A DNA stretch of 64,000 bases from Candidatus Enterococcus moelleringii (GCF_017377575.1 NZ_JAFREM010000015.1:1-64000); one strand, 5' to 3'. Counted from the first letter of the stretch, positions 1 to 10,376 are shown. Program-made: numbers and translations. Notes: generated by a model not told the origin, from the sequence alone.

Positions 1-349
1 TTTGATAGAATAACTGATTTTCAGTCGTCTGTCAACGTCTTTTTTTATCAAATTGTAAATGTTTGTTTCGCTTTGGAACATTCAATAATATAGCAGTTTT
101 AAAGCCGTTGGTCAACGAAAAAAAGGCATGTTTTTTCACTTTTTTTCAAATCCGACAGATCGGTGTTCAATAACCTGTTTTTGTTCGTTTTTCGTCAAAA
201 ACGGGTGTGATTATTCGCGATTTATATAACCTTTTTGGGCTTTTGTATTCTTGATTTTTTTTAAACTCATAAAGCGGATTTTCGCCTTCGTTCTGTTTCT
301 CTGGTAAAATGGGGGTAAGAACATATTTTTTAATTATGGAGGTTTTCAC
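1..349. other. AT-rich intergenic stretch at window start
   Basis: No convincing gene is visible here. A 60-codon minus-strand frame at 167-349 lacks a good ribosome site and is probably chance. The stretch ends in the ribosome binding site GGAGG at 338-342 for the response regulator. The motif GTCAACG occurs twice near the left end, each time beside a homopolymer run, but I cannot assign it a role. The promoter of the two-component system should lie here. Confidence 0.5.
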
Positions 350-1039
350 ATGAAAGTATTAGTTGCTGATGATGATAAAGAAATTGTTGAGTTGCTGAGT
401 ATTTATTTACACAATGAAGGTTACGAGGTTGTTAAAGCGTATGATGGAAAAGACGCGTTAAGCAAGTTACGAACATCCAGTGATATCGAATTACTAATCT
501 TGGACATTATGATGCCGGTAATGGATGGAATGCAAGTTGTTAAAGAGCTGCGCAAAGAATCGCAAATCCCCATTATTATGTTAACTGCTAAAACAACCGA
601 TATGGACAAGATTAAAGGTTTGGTAGCTGGAGCAGATGACTATGTGACTAAACCGTTTAATCCACTTGAAGTAATGGCACGAGTGAAATCGTTATTACGC
701 CGAACTAAAATGCAAGTAGCTGAAGACCAACCGGATATTCTAGAGATTCAGTCACTGATTATCAACAAAGACTCTCACGAAGTAAAAACAGTGGATGGTA
801 AAGAAATTCAACTGACTGCTTTGGAATTTGGTATTTTGTACTTGCTGGCTAGTCACCCTAATCGCGTGTTCAGTGCGGATGAAATTTTTGAACGTGTGTG
901 GAAACAAGAAAGTATTGTATCGGCTAAAACGGTAATGGTTCATGTCAGCCACTTGCGAGACAAAATTGAAGAAGCCACCGATGGAGAAAAAGTCATTCAA
1001 ACCGTTTGGGGCGTCGGATACAAGATCGATGCAAAATAG
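350..1039 (+). CDS. OmpR-family response regulator (VanR-like)
   Basis: DNA-binding response regulator of a two-component system, 229 aa. The receiver domain spans about residues 1-118, with the acidic pocket ADDD near residues 6-9, phospho-acceptor Asp52, Thr79 and Lys101 (TKPFNP). A winged-helix OmpR/PhoB output domain fills residues 130-229, ending GVGYKI. The ATG is preceded by GGAGG. The partner kinase gene overlaps its 3' end by 11 bases, so the two are translationally coupled. The receiver and linker resemble VanR/VncR-type regulators. There are no vancomycin-resistance ligase genes nearby, so the target is unknown; a cell-envelope signal is likely from the family. Confidence 0.93.
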   Translation: MKVLVADDDKEIVELLSIYLHNEGYEVVKAYDGKDALSKLRTSSDIELLILDIMMPVMDGMQVVKELRKESQIPIIMLTAKTTDMDKIKGLVAGADDYVTKPFNPLEVMARVKSLLRRTKMQVAEDQPDILEIQSLIINKDSHEVKTVDGKEIQLTALEFGILYLLASHPNRVFSADEIFERVWKQESIVSAKTVMVHVSHLRDKIEEATDGEKVIQTVWGVGYKIDAK

Positions 1040-2213
1040 TGTAGAAAAAAAACGCCGTGTTACGCTTACTTCAAAAGAAATTAGCGAATTAATTGCTGAA
1101 GGTATTGTCACGATAATCATTTTGCTTCTATTAAATGTAGCAATTATGGTCGTTCTTACTCAGATGATTGAGAACTCACCTAACTTAAGTGATGCCATTT
1201 ACAACTCGCGAAATATCTTTGCCCAGAATTTTAATACGGATATCTTTTTAAGCGCTCGGAATTTTCTTTTCCCTTTCTTTTTCATTGTTGATGGACTAAT
1301 CGTTTTTTGGCGGCTGATCCGACGTTATCGTCAGATGCAGCTGCGCCATATTATAAATGAGCTTCATTATATAGCTAACGGCAACTATGATTATCGAATC
1401 CCTTTTGAATTACGAGGAGATTTGAGTAAGGTTGTTGCCAGCATTAATGGGCTAGTTGATAGTACGGTAGCTGCGATTGAAGATGAACGAGAGATCGAAA
1501 AATCAAAAGATGAATTGATTACAAATGTTAGTCATGATATTCGAACACCATTGACTTCTATTATCGGCTATCTGGGGTTAATTGAAGATGGCCAGTATCA
1601 ATCTAAAGAAGAAGTATTTAAGTATACACATATTGCCTACACTAAAGCGAAACAAATGAAATCCCTAGTTGATGACCTGTTTGAGTACACTAAAGTTCGC
1701 CAGCCTACTGTTCCAGTTAATGCGATGTCTTTTGATATGGTACAGCTATTAGAACAATTGGCTGCTGATTTTGAACTAGAGGCCAGTAAAAAGAATATTC
1801 AGCTCTCGGTTGAAACCAGCGAAAGCAGTCTGATTATGGATGGTGACACTGAAAAACTAGTTCGTGTCTTCAACAACCTGATTACAAATGCTCTCAAATA
1901 CGGTGGTCATGCGACACAAATTGTCATGCAGCTTGAGAAAGCGAAGACCGAGGCGATTATTACGGTGAGAAATAATGGAACACCCATACCTCGGGAATCA
2001 CTGGACCAATTATTTGACCGCTTTTACCGCGTAGATGAATCGCGTTCCCAGGAAATCAGCGGGACGGGGTTAGGTTTGGCTATTTCTCAAAATATTGTCA
2101 ATTTGCATGGCGGCTATATTTATGCGCAGTCCAATAAACAATGGACTTCTTTCATTATTCATTTGCCGTTGAAAGCCAATTTGCCGAAAGAACCTACTAT
2201 TAAAGACCATTGA
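1029..2213 (+). CDS. Sensor histidine kinase (VanS-like)
   Basis: Membrane sensor kinase paired with the upstream regulator. An in-frame upstream start exists at 942, inside the regulator gene, but the ATG at 1029 is preferred because it gives the usual short overlap. This makes 394 aa. Two membrane segments lie at about residues 26-47 and 80-97 with a short external loop, followed by a HAMP-like linker, the H-box NVSHDIRTPL (His169), an N-box NNLITNALKYGG and the G2 box GTGLGLAIS. The G1 region reads RNNGTPIP and lacks the usual DxGxG aspartate, a trait also seen in VanS-type kinases. The small sensor loop suggests intramembrane or envelope sensing. Confidence 0.9.
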   Translation: MQNSVEKKRRVTLTSKEISELIAEGIVTIIILLLLNVAIMVVLTQMIENSPNLSDAIYNSRNIFAQNFNTDIFLSARNFLFPFFFIVDGLIVFWRLIRRYRQMQLRHIINELHYIANGNYDYRIPFELRGDLSKVVASINGLVDSTVAAIEDEREIEKSKDELITNVSHDIRTPLTSIIGYLGLIEDGQYQSKEEVFKYTHIAYTKAKQMKSLVDDLFEYTKVRQPTVPVNAMSFDMVQLLEQLAADFELEASKKNIQLSVETSESSLIMDGDTEKLVRVFNNLITNALKYGGHATQIVMQLEKAKTEAIITVRNNGTPIPRESLDQLFDRFYRVDESRSQEISGTGLGLAISQNIVNLHGGYIYAQSNKQWTSFIIHLPLKANLPKEPTIKDH

Positions 2214-2238
2214 CTTTAAATTTCATTTTGCTTATACT
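2210..2238 (+). promoter_or_regulatory. serS promoter
   Basis: TTGACT (2210-2215), a 17-base spacer, then TATACT (2233-2238). The -35 box overlaps the stop codon of the kinase gene. Transcription from here would start at the T-box leader. Confidence 0.75.
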
Positions 2239-2244
2239 GTGGTT

Positions 2245-2500
2245 AATCATTAATTATTACAAATGCAGGAAACCAAGTACGTAAGTTCGTCCTTTTAGAG
2301 AATTGGTGGCTGGTGAAAACCAATAGACGGCTTAAGGAAATCCAGTTTCATGATCTGCGCTTTTTGAAAAAGAAGCCGGAAGACAGCCGATATCTGTCAA
2401 CTAAGAGCAGCCGATTTTTGGCTGAACTCGGGTGGTACCGCGAAATAACACACCGTTTCGTCCCAAGATTACAGGGATGAAATGGTGTTTTTTATTTTAT
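2245..2500 (+). promoter_or_regulatory. T-box leader of serS
   Basis: A tRNA-sensing T-box riboswitch. The conserved T-box core GGGTGGTACCGCG lies at 2430-2442, just before a strong terminator hairpin. Upstream is a long structured stem I region including AAGTACG and AGAGAATTGG elements typical of the class. Uncharged tRNA-Ser is expected to stabilise an antiterminator and let transcription enter serS. I could not place the specifier codon with confidence; serine specificity is inferred from the downstream gene. Confidence 0.9.
2451..2496 (+). terminator. Regulated terminator of the serS T-box
   Basis: Arms CACCGTTTCGTCCC (2451-2464) and GGGATGAAATGGTG (2474-2487) are followed by TTTTTTATTTT. 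The 5' arm follows the T-box core, as expected for the mutually exclusive antiterminator. Confidence 0.9.
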
Positions 2501-2518
2501 CTAAGGAGGAAAAAATAA

Positions 2519-3793
2519 ATGTTAGATGTAAAAATGATTCGTCACAACTTTGAAGAAGTCAAAGAAAAATTGGCAACACGGGGCGTGAAAAGTGAAGTCT
2601 TAGAGCGTTTTGTCGATTTAGATGAGCGTCGTCGCCAACTATTGGTTAAAACAGAAGAACTAAAAAAATATCGGAATGATGTATCTGGCGAGATTGCGAA
2701 GCTGAAACGTGAGAAGCTGGATGCCGAAGATAAAATCGCTGAAATGAAAGAAGTTGGGGTTAAAGTCAAAGACTTAGACGGCGAAGTGGCGGAAATTGAT
2801 GCGCAATTAACTGAGATTGCTACTACTCTGCCAAACTTGCCTCATGATACAGTTCCAGTTGGAGCAGACGAAGACGACAACGTAGAAGTTCGTCGCTGGA
2901 GTACTCCGCGCCAGTTTGATTTTGAGCCAAAACCTCATTGGGATGTGGCCGAAGAGCTGGATATTTTGGACTTTGAACGAGGAGCAAAAGTGGCAGGCAG
3001 TCGGTTTGTTTACTATAAAGGATTAGGTGCCCGTCTAGAGCGTGCTCTTTATAATTTTATGTTGGATGAGCATGTTTATGAACAGGGCTATACCGAAATG
3101 ATCACCCCTTACTTAGTGAATAGCGAAGCGATGTTTGGTACTGGACAATTTCCTAAATTCAAAGAAGATGTCTTCCAAATTGAAGATCGGGATCTTACTC
3201 TAATCCCAACTGCCGAAGTACCGTTAACTAACTATTACAGTCACGAAATTTTGGACGGAAAAGATTTGCCGATTTACTTTACTGCGCTATCTCCTTCTTT
3301 CCGTTCTGAAGCGGGCAGTGCCGGTAGAGATACCCGCGGATTAATCCGTCTGCACCAGTTCCATAAAGTAGAAATGGTGAAATTCAGCAACAAAGAAAAT
3401 TCTTACGATGAACTTGAAAAAATGACCAACGATGCTGAGGTACTTTTACAGAAACTGAATTTACCTTATCGCGTGGTGGCACTTTCTACCGGTGACATGG
3501 GCTTCTCAGCAGCTAAAACGTATGATATCGAAGTTTGGGTTCCGGCTCAAAATACCTATCGGGAAATCAGTTCTTGCTCTAACTGCGAAGACTTCCAAGC
3601 AAGACGGGCAATGATCCGTTACCGCGATGAAGATGGAAAAGTACAGTACGCTCATACCTTGAACGGATCTGGTTTGGCTGTCGGTCGAACAGTTACAGCG
3701 ATTTTGGAAAATTATCAAAATGAAGATGGGACTGTTACAATTCCTGAAGTTTTGGTACCATATATGGGGAACTTGAAAGTCATCGAAAAATAA
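2519..3793 (+). CDS. serS: Seryl-tRNA synthetase
   Basis: Class II aminoacyl-tRNA synthetase that charges tRNA-Ser with serine in the cytoplasm, 424 aa, full family length. The N-terminal 110 residues form the long antiparallel coiled-coil arm that binds the tRNA. Motif 2 is around [14 protein letters not shown] and motif 3 around GSGLAVGRT near the C-terminus. The ATG follows AAGGAGGA at 2503-2510. Expression is under T-box control from the leader immediately upstream. A strong bidirectional hairpin separates it from convergent guaB. Confidence 0.98.
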   Translation: MLDVKMIRHNFEEVKEKLATRGVKSEVLERFVDLDERRRQLLVKTEELKKYRNDVSGEIAKLKREKLDAEDKIAEMKEVGVKVKDLDGEVAEIDAQLTEIATTLPNLPHDTVPVGADEDDNVEVRRWSTPRQFDFEPKPHWDVAEELDILDFERGAKVAGSRFVYYKGLGARLERALYNFMLDEHVYEQGYTEMITPYLVNSEAMFGTGQFPKFKEDVFQIEDRDLTLIPTAEVPLTNYYSHEILDGKDLPIYFTALSPSFRSEAGSAGRDTRGLIRLHQFHKVEMVKFSNKENSYDELEKMTNDAEVLLQKLNLPYRVVALSTGDMGFSAAKTYDIEVWVPAQNTYREISSCSNCEDFQARRAMIRYRDEDGKVQYAHTLNGSGLAVGRTVTAILENYQNEDGTVTIPEVLVPYMGNLKVIEK

Positions 3794-3851
3794 AAGCAAC
3801 GGGAAAAATTCAAAGACGGGAGCGGCTGCTGTCTTTGAATTCATCCATATA

Positions 3852-3891
3852 CAAAAAGAGGAAAGAATTGCGGGATTCTTTCCTCTTTTTG
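3852..3891. terminator. Bidirectional terminator between serS and guaB
   Basis: Perfect inverted repeat CAAAAAGAGGAAAGAAT (3852-3868) and its complement (3875-3891), with A and T tracts on both sides, between convergent genes. Confidence 0.85.
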
Positions 3892-3900
3892 TCGTTTATT

Positions 3901-5451
<1,551 letters not shown>

Positions 5452-5480
5452 TAACCCGGAGAGAAATCCTCATCTAACCT

Positions 5481-5957
5481 TCACTTTTCTGTCCACTCGA
5501 TCAATTGTTCCTCTGATAACACGACTTCTTGCGGGGATACTTGATACCACGTCGCGCCGCTGATGGTGTTCCTGATCAAATAAAGCTCCCCTTGATTCGT
5601 GAAATCAGCTAAATGCAAAACAACAAACTGCTCCCCTACCTGATGTATTCCTTTGACTACCTGTTTCATCATGCGTTTTGTTTCATGAATTCCCTTTTGC
5701 TGCTCTCTGGCTTTTTCTACGGCTGTGGTCAGCGTATAGCCTTCATCTAAATAATTTTTGATCATTTCTACTTTAACGACCATCGGAAGTCGGTATTTAC
5801 GGTTACTCTTCCCTTCAGAAACGATGGAAGAAATATAGCCCTTTTCTTCCCAATACCTCAATTGCCTTGGAGAAACCTCCGTCATTTTACTCAGCTCACT
5901 AATACCCACCACTAACTCATCACTTTCCAGCAGTTGTTTTACCTTTGCTTTATTCAC
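5481..5957 (-). CDS. MerR-family transcriptional regulator
   Basis: A 158-aa regulator. An unusual 17-residue N-terminal extension precedes a MerR winged helix-turn-helix (GISELSKMTEVSPRQLRYWE, about residues 19-38). A helical dimerisation segment follows at about 70-110. The short C-terminal part does not show metal-binding cysteines, so an organic ligand or none is likely. It is divergent from the adjacent MFS gene with a shared 140-base promoter region, the usual layout for a local regulator of an efflux gene. Regulation of the MFS operon is inferred. Confidence 0.85.
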   Translation of the reverse strand: MNKAKVKQLLESDELVVGISELSKMTEVSPRQLRYWEEKGYISSIVSEGKSNRKYRLPMVVKVEMIKNYLDEGYTLTTAVEKAREQQKGIHETKRMMKQVVKGIHQVGEQFVVLHLADFTNQGELYLIRNTISGATWYQVSPQEVVLSEEQLIEWTEK

Positions 5958-5981
5958 AGGAACACCTCATTTCTACCTTAA

Positions 5982-6009
5982 ATTATACTTTCGATAACAA
6001 GCGTGTCAA
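5982..6009 (-). promoter_or_regulatory. Promoter of the MerR regulator gene
   Basis: Minus-strand TTGACA (6004-6009), 16-base spacer, TATAAT (5982-5987). Both hexamers are consensus. The -35 box is one arm of a palindrome shared with the divergent MFS promoter. Confidence 0.75.
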
Positions 6010-6020
6010 GTAAGTTGACA
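6004..6020. promoter_or_regulatory. Palindrome joining two divergent -35 boxes
   Basis: TGTCAAGTAAGTTGACA: 6-base arms with a 5-base centre. Each arm is the -35 hexamer of one of the two divergent promoters. A protein bound here would cover both promoters; the MerR regulator is the natural candidate, though this is not the usual MerR spacer-located operator. Confidence 0.65.
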
Positions 6021-6043
6021 AAAATCACAAACAGCAGTAAAGT
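6015..6043 (+). promoter_or_regulatory. Promoter of the MFS efflux operon
   Basis: TTGACA (6015-6020), 17-base spacer, TAAAGT (6038-6043). The spacer is normal in length, unlike the stretched 19-20-base spacers that classical MerR activators require. Confidence 0.65.
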
Positions 6044-6097
6044 AACTCTCGAACATTTTTTCTGAAATTTTCATAAAAATAGAGAGGGCGTGAGATC

Positions 6098-7558
6098 GTG
6101 AAACAATCGGTCGACATCTATGGAAAACCGTACAACCGTTCTTTGTTGGTAGCCGTATTACTAATCGGAACCTTCTGTACGGTTTTAAACCAAACTTTAT
6201 TAACCACAGCATTTCCTACACTAATGAAAGATTTTGATATTTCAGCTTCTAGTGTACAATGGCTGACTACTGGCTTCTTGCTGGTAAATGGGATTATGAT
6301 TCCCATCAGTGCGTGGTTAATTAACAAATTCAGTTCTAAAAAATTATATATGACCGCGATGATCATTTTTTTGATCGGAACGATTACTTGTTTTTCTGCT
6401 CCTAGCTTTTCCGTTCTATTAATTGGACGGTTGATTCAAGCCGCTGGAGTTGGTATTTCTATGCCGCTTTTGCAAAACATTATGCTATCCATCTTCCCTC
6501 CAGAAAAACGTGGTTCTGCAATGGGTATGGCAGGTATTGTTGTCGGCTTAGCACCTGCATTAGGACCCACACTTTCGGGTTGGATTATTGACCATTATAC
6601 TTGGCGTGACCTATTTGGGATGGTAATCCCAATTGTTATCTTAGTATTGATTTTAGCCAGCTTTTTAATGAAGAGTGTGATTCGCTTGTCGAATCCAAGT
6701 ATCGATATTCTTTCAGCAATCATGTCTACCATCGGTTTTGGTAGTTTGCTTTATGGCTTTTCGACAGTTGGGGACAACGGTTGGGGCAGTCCTAAAGTTC
6801 TTGGCTTTTTAGTCGTTGGGGTTCTAGTCATTGCGGCCTTCGCTTGGCGGCAGCTGCATTTGGAGCACCCTTTCTTGGAATTGCGGGTGTTCAAATCAAG
6901 CACCTTTACGATTGCAGCTATCTTAGTTGGGGTCGTTAATATGGCGATGGTAGGTGCAGAGATGGTTCTTCCATTATATATTCAAAATATTCGGGGAGAA
7001 TCAGCTTTCCATTCTGGTTTGATGCTGCTTCCTGGAGCGATTGTGATGGGGGCTATGATGCCGATCACTGGATCTATTTTTGATAAATATGGTGCGAAAC
7101 GTTTAGCTATCGGCGGCATGCTGATCCTAACTGCGGCGACCTTGCCTTTTGCTTTCTTAACTAAAGAAACACCGATTGCTATGATCGTCATTTTGTATGC
7201 CTTACGGATGTTTGGGATCTCGATGGTTATGATGCCCGTTACTACTTCTGGCATGAACGCTCTTCCAATGGACTTAATTAGTCACGGAACAGCGGTTAAT
7301 AACACCTTCCGTCAAGTAGCCAGCTCAATTGGAACGGCTATTTTGATTAGTATCTTAAGTAACGTAACCAAAGGAAACTTACCTAAGGCGGGCTTATTGA
7401 AGACTTTGCCGCTGACCTATAAGACCCAAGCGTTAAACGCTACCTTATCTGGTTACCACGCTGCCTTTTATACTGCAGTCGCTTTTGGTATCGTTGGCTT
7501 TGCCATTACCTTCTTCTTGAAACAGAAAAAAGTAGAAGCTGGGGGGCAAGAATCATGA
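6098..7558 (+). CDS. DHA2-family MFS multidrug efflux transporter
   Basis: A proton-driven major facilitator of the 14-helix DHA2 family, 486 aa, resembling LmrB/EmrB drug exporters. It is hydrophobic throughout, with the family motif GFLLVNGIMIPISAW after helix 2 and GPTLSGWIIDHYTWRDLF near helix 5. The start is GTG at 6098, preceded by AGAGGG. The downstream DUF4811 gene overlaps by 4 bases (ATGA), so the two form a coupled operon. The divergent MerR gene is the likely regulator. The substrate cannot be read from sequence. Confidence 0.9.
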   Translation: MKQSVDIYGKPYNRSLLVAVLLIGTFCTVLNQTLLTTAFPTLMKDFDISASSVQWLTTGFLLVNGIMIPISAWLINKFSSKKLYMTAMIIFLIGTITCFSAPSFSVLLIGRLIQAAGVGISMPLLQNIMLSIFPPEKRGSAMGMAGIVVGLAPALGPTLSGWIIDHYTWRDLFGMVIPIVILVLILASFLMKSVIRLSNPSIDILSAIMSTIGFGSLLYGFSTVGDNGWGSPKVLGFLVVGVLVIAAFAWRQLHLEHPFLELRVFKSSTFTIAAILVGVVNMAMVGAEMVLPLYIQNIRGESAFHSGLMLLPGAIVMGAMMPITGSIFDKYGAKRLAIGGMLILTAATLPFAFLTKETPIAMIVILYALRMFGISMVMMPVTTSGMNALPMDLISHGTAVNNTFRQVASSIGTAILISILSNVTKGNLPKAGLLKTLPLTYKTQALNATLSGYHAAFYTAVAFGIVGFAITFFLKQKKVEAGGQES

Positions 7559-8262
7559 TTTTTGTTGTGACTATTTTAAGTGTTTTAGCCTTTGCTTTAA
7601 CCAATATTTTTGCAAAAAAACATTGGCAAACAGGACTTTCCGTTTTGTTTGCTGCCATCTTCTTAGTTAGTTTAGGTTTCATCACAGCCAATGACCATTA
7701 CCATTATGGGATGAAAAAAGTAACTGAAACAACGGTTAAGCCCTTAGTCTCCAGTGCTGATGGACAACAAGGCAATATGTTATTGTATCAGCCTTTAGGA
7801 AATGGTACTGAAAAGGTCTATCTGTATAAAACAACGAAGGACCAAAAGAAACCTAAGGCAACTGGAACAGATTTAGTTGCTAATCACCTAAAAACGAACC
7901 AGAAAAAGGCGCAATTGATCGAAAAGATAACCTACTGGACGTACAAAAACGACACAGCGAAACGTTGGTTTAATCTGACTAGCAAAGACCATGAGTTAGT
8001 CAAAGAAGATAATACCTTCGAGGTCAGCGATGATTGGTTTGTATTAACTACTGATCAGGCTAAAAAATTAGCCAAGCTCGCTGCTGACAACCAGTCAGCG
8101 ATGGCTGAACAGGCTAAAGCTTTTGTCCAAGAAAAAGTGGGTCAAGCGATGACGCAAAACCCTTCTTTGGATCAAGCCGCTCAACAACAGATAGCTAAGC
8201 AGGCAACTGCTGACTATCAAAAAGAAGCGATGACCAAGCTTATTGCTGAAGTTACACAATAA
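7555..8262 (+). CDS. DUF4811 membrane protein, MFS partner
   Basis: A 235-aa protein of the DUF4811 type that commonly sits directly behind LmrB-like MFS genes in lactobacilli and enterococci. Two membrane helices fill residues 2-19 and 27-44. The rest is hydrophilic and probably external, with an Ala/Gln/Lys-rich helical C-terminus (residues 175-235). The ATG overlaps the MFS stop codon. Its function is unknown; co-translation suggests it is an accessory subunit or stabiliser of the exporter. Confidence 0.8.
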   Translation: MIFVVTILSVLAFALTNIFAKKHWQTGLSVLFAAIFLVSLGFITANDHYHYGMKKVTETTVKPLVSSADGQQGNMLLYQPLGNGTEKVYLYKTTKDQKKPKATGTDLVANHLKTNQKKAQLIEKITYWTYKNDTAKRWFNLTSKDHELVKEDNTFEVSDDWFVLTTDQAKKLAKLAADNQSAMAEQAKAFVQEKVGQAMTQNPSLDQAAQQQIAKQATADYQKEAMTKLIAEVTQ

Positions 8263-8300
8263 AAAAATGCGATCTCCCAAAATTGGAGGTCGCATTTTTT
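8262..8300. terminator. Bidirectional terminator
   Basis: Arms AAAAAATGCGATCTCC (8262-8277) and GGAGGTCGCATTTTTT (8285-8300), with one G-T wobble, lie between convergent genes. Confidence 0.85.
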
Positions 8301-8304
8301 GTGA

Positions 8305-9018
8305 TTATTTCTGATTTTGAGGTTTTGGTCCTGCCAAACTGCTGACAATACCATACCGTTTTTTCAAGAAGTAACGAGCAGCTAAGGCGATAGCCCCCAG
8401 CGCTGTTAAAATGACTGGATCAATCGTCGGATTCAACGATGACGGTAAGAAGACGGCCCCGTTGAAGATCAAAAACCAGACTAAGGTCATAGATCCTAGA
8501 ATCAAAATCGTTTTCCAGGTTTTTGGTTTCTTAGATTTATCTGCTCCTGGTTGTTCATATTGATAAACAAACAAATACATGAAGTAGAACACTAGCCCAC
8601 CAGTCGCTGACGCAACGATTAAGGCGGTTAAGCCATACGTAGCCGTTTGTGTTCCACGTGGAACAAACAGCGCCATAGCGCCTGAAATAAGGGACAATAA
8701 GCCGAATAAAAACATAAAGTTATCCAACCACATTAAGACTGGCTTGGTGGCTAATTCATTTTTTACCGGTTTGTTAACAATCGCATCCAAACGCTCGGAG
8801 ACTGTACCAAACAACTGGCGTGCTGTTTTCCCGGTTTTTTGTTCAGTCACCAAGATTGGCAGCATATCATGCAGCGCTTCTTCTTGCTGTTCCTCCGAAA
8901 AATTAGCCGCATCCAATGATTTTTTCAAGTCAAAGATGTATTGCTGATTACGTTTTGTTAGTTGTGATTCTAGCTGACGGTTTTCTGCCGCTAGCTCCTG
9001 CAACTTTTCTGGTTCCAT
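8305..9018 (-). CDS. DUF1129 family membrane protein
   Basis: A 237-aa protein matching the DUF1129 layout. It has a charged, helical N-terminal cytoplasmic region (residues 1-85), then four membrane segments at about 95-115, 125-150, 172-190 and 199-216, and a basic C-terminus. The ATG follows AAGGGG. It lies 18 bases downstream of ychF on the same strand and is probably co-transcribed with it. Function is unknown. The coding sequence contains a perfect parS-like palindrome at 8650-8665, encoding part of the loop after the second membrane segment. Confidence 0.8.
   Translation of the reverse strand: MEPEKLQELAAENRQLESQLTKRNQQYIFDLKKSLDAANFSEEQQEEALHDMLPILVTEQKTGKTARQLFGTVSERLDAIVNKPVKNELATKPVLMWLDNFMFLFGLLSLISGAMALFVPRGTQTATYGLTALIVASATGGLVFYFMYLFVYQYEQPGADKSKKPKTWKTILILGSMTLVWFLIFNGAVFLPSSLNPTIDPVILTALGAIALAARYFLKKRYGIVSSLAGPKPQNQK
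8650..8665. other. parS site inside the DUF1129 gene
   Basis: TGTTCCACGTGGAACA is a perfect 16-base palindrome. It differs from the consensus TGTTTCACGTGAAACA only at symmetric positions 5 and 12, where C occurs in known Bacillus parS sites. ParB is encoded 1.7 kb away. It is a likely ParB loading site. Confidence 0.8.
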
Positions 9019-9036
9019 CTTTTTTCCCCTTTCAGC

Positions 9037-10137
9037 TTAGACGTTGAAACGGAATAACATAACGTCGCCATCTTGAACAACGTAGTCTTTCCCTTCCAAA
9101 CGAACACGTCCGGCTTCCTTAGCAGCATGCATACTGCCATATTTGTCTAAATCTTCAAAAGATACGGTTTCAGCCCGGATAAATCCTCGCTCGAAGTCCG
9201 TATGAATGATCCCAGCTGCTTGAGGTGCTTTCATCCCTTTACGGAAGGTCCAAGCTCTAACCTCTTGTTCTCCGGCGGTAAAGTAAGTTGCTAAGCCTAA
9301 CAAATCATAGGCTGTACGGATCAATTGGTCTAAGCCAGATTCTTCTACGCCCATTGCTTCTAAAAATTCGGCTTTGTCTTCATCGTCTAATTCAGCAATT
9401 TGCTCTTCTGCTTCAGCACTAATCACAATGACTTGTGAATTTTCAGTTGCCGCAAAGTCGCGTACTACTTGCACATAGTGATTGCCATCAGGATCGGCTA
9501 CCGTTTCTTCATCAACATTGGCTACATATAAAACTGGTTTGCTGGTTAACAAGAACAGGCTTCGTACAATTTTTTGTTCGTCATCTGAGAACTCAATCGT
9601 CCGTGCTGACATGCCTTCTTCTAAAACTGGTTTGATCTTATCCAATACGGCTAATTCTGCTACCGCATTTTTTTCTTTCGTTTTAGCTACTTTAGCTACG
9701 CGGGCGTAGCGTTTATTCACTGAATCCAAATCGGCTAATACCAATTCCAAATTAATGGTTTCGATATCTTCTAATGGATCTACGCGTCCTTCAACGTGGG
9801 TGATGTTCTCGTCGTCGAAGCAGCGAACAACATGACAGATCGCATCTACTTGGCGAATATGGCTCAAGAACTGATTTCCTAATCCTTCACCTTTGCTGGC
9901 ACCTTTGACGATTCCAGCAATATCAGTGAATTCAAACGTAGTAGGCACTGTTTTTTTCGGTTTTACTAATTCTGTTAGACGCTCTAAGCGCCAGTCAGGT
10001 ACTTCCACCATTCCAACATTGGGATCAATTGTCGCAAACGGGTAATTGGCCGCTTCGGCTCCTGCTTTGGTAATTGCATTAAATAAAGTTGATTTACCAA
10101 CGTTTGGTAAGCCAACGATTCCGGCTGTTAAGGCCAT
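9037..10137 (-). CDS. ychF: Ribosome-binding GTPase/ATPase YchF
   Basis: An Obg-family P-loop NTPase, 366 aa, full length. The G1 loop is GLPNVGKST (residues 7-15) and G3 is [18 protein letters not shown] helical insertion follows, and a TGS domain fills the C-terminal 85 residues (ending [10 protein letters not shown]). The family prefers ATP over GTP and associates with ribosomes, with roles in stress responses. It follows the DUF951 gene by 27 bases in the parB-ychF cluster, a conserved order in enterococci. Confidence 0.97.
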   Translation of the reverse strand: MALTAGIVGLPNVGKSTLFNAITKAGAEAANYPFATIDPNVGMVEVPDWRLERLTELVKPKKTVPTTFEFTDIAGIVKGASKGEGLGNQFLSHIRQVDAICHVVRCFDDENITHVEGRVDPLEDIETINLELVLADLDSVNKRYARVAKVAKTKEKNAVAELAVLDKIKPVLEEGMSARTIEFSDDEQKIVRSLFLLTSKPVLYVANVDEETVADPDGNHYVQVVRDFAATENSQVIVISAEAEEQIAELDDEDKAEFLEAMGVEESGLDQLIRTAYDLLGLATYFTAGEQEVRAWTFRKGMKAPQAAGIIHTDFERGFIRAETVSFEDLDKYGSMHAAKEAGRVRLEGKDYVVQDGDVMLFRFNV

Positions 10138-10164
10138 GTCTTTTTCATCTCTTTCTGTTTTAGA

Positions 10165-10371
10165 TTACGATTGTTCGTTTTCGCTCTCTTTTTTCTCAAG
10201 AACTTTTTTCATCTTTTTTTCAAAATCGCGACGTGTCATCATTACAACATGTCCGCAATTCACGCATTTGATTTTGATGTCTGCTCCCATTCGCACGATT
10301 TCCCAGCGATTGGTTTGGCAAGCATGAGGCTTCTTCATTTCTACAATATCGCCTAAATCATACATAGTCAT
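10165..10371 (-). CDS. DUF951 small zinc-finger-like protein
   Basis: A 68-aa basic protein of the DUF951 family, conserved next to parB and ychF in Firmicutes. Cys18, Cys36 and Cys39 (CVNCGH) with nearby His suggest a small zinc-binding fold. A lysine/glutamate-rich tail fills residues 48-68. It starts 5 bases after parB ends, so it is in the same operon. Function is not established; the basic surface would fit nucleic acid binding. Confidence 0.88.
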   Translation of the reverse strand: MTMYDLGDIVEMKKPHACQTNRWEIVRMGADIKIKCVNCGHVVMMTRRDFEKKMKKVLEKKESENEQS

Positions 10372-10376
10372 TCCTC

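Noticed and set aside
167-349. A 60-codon minus-strand frame upstream of the response regulator
   Set aside because: No ribosome site, basic low-complexity product, and it spans the promoter and SD of the real gene.
350-2213. Vancomycin-resistance locus
   Set aside because: Only a VanRS-like regulatory pair is present; no VanH, ligase or VanX genes follow. serS comes next.
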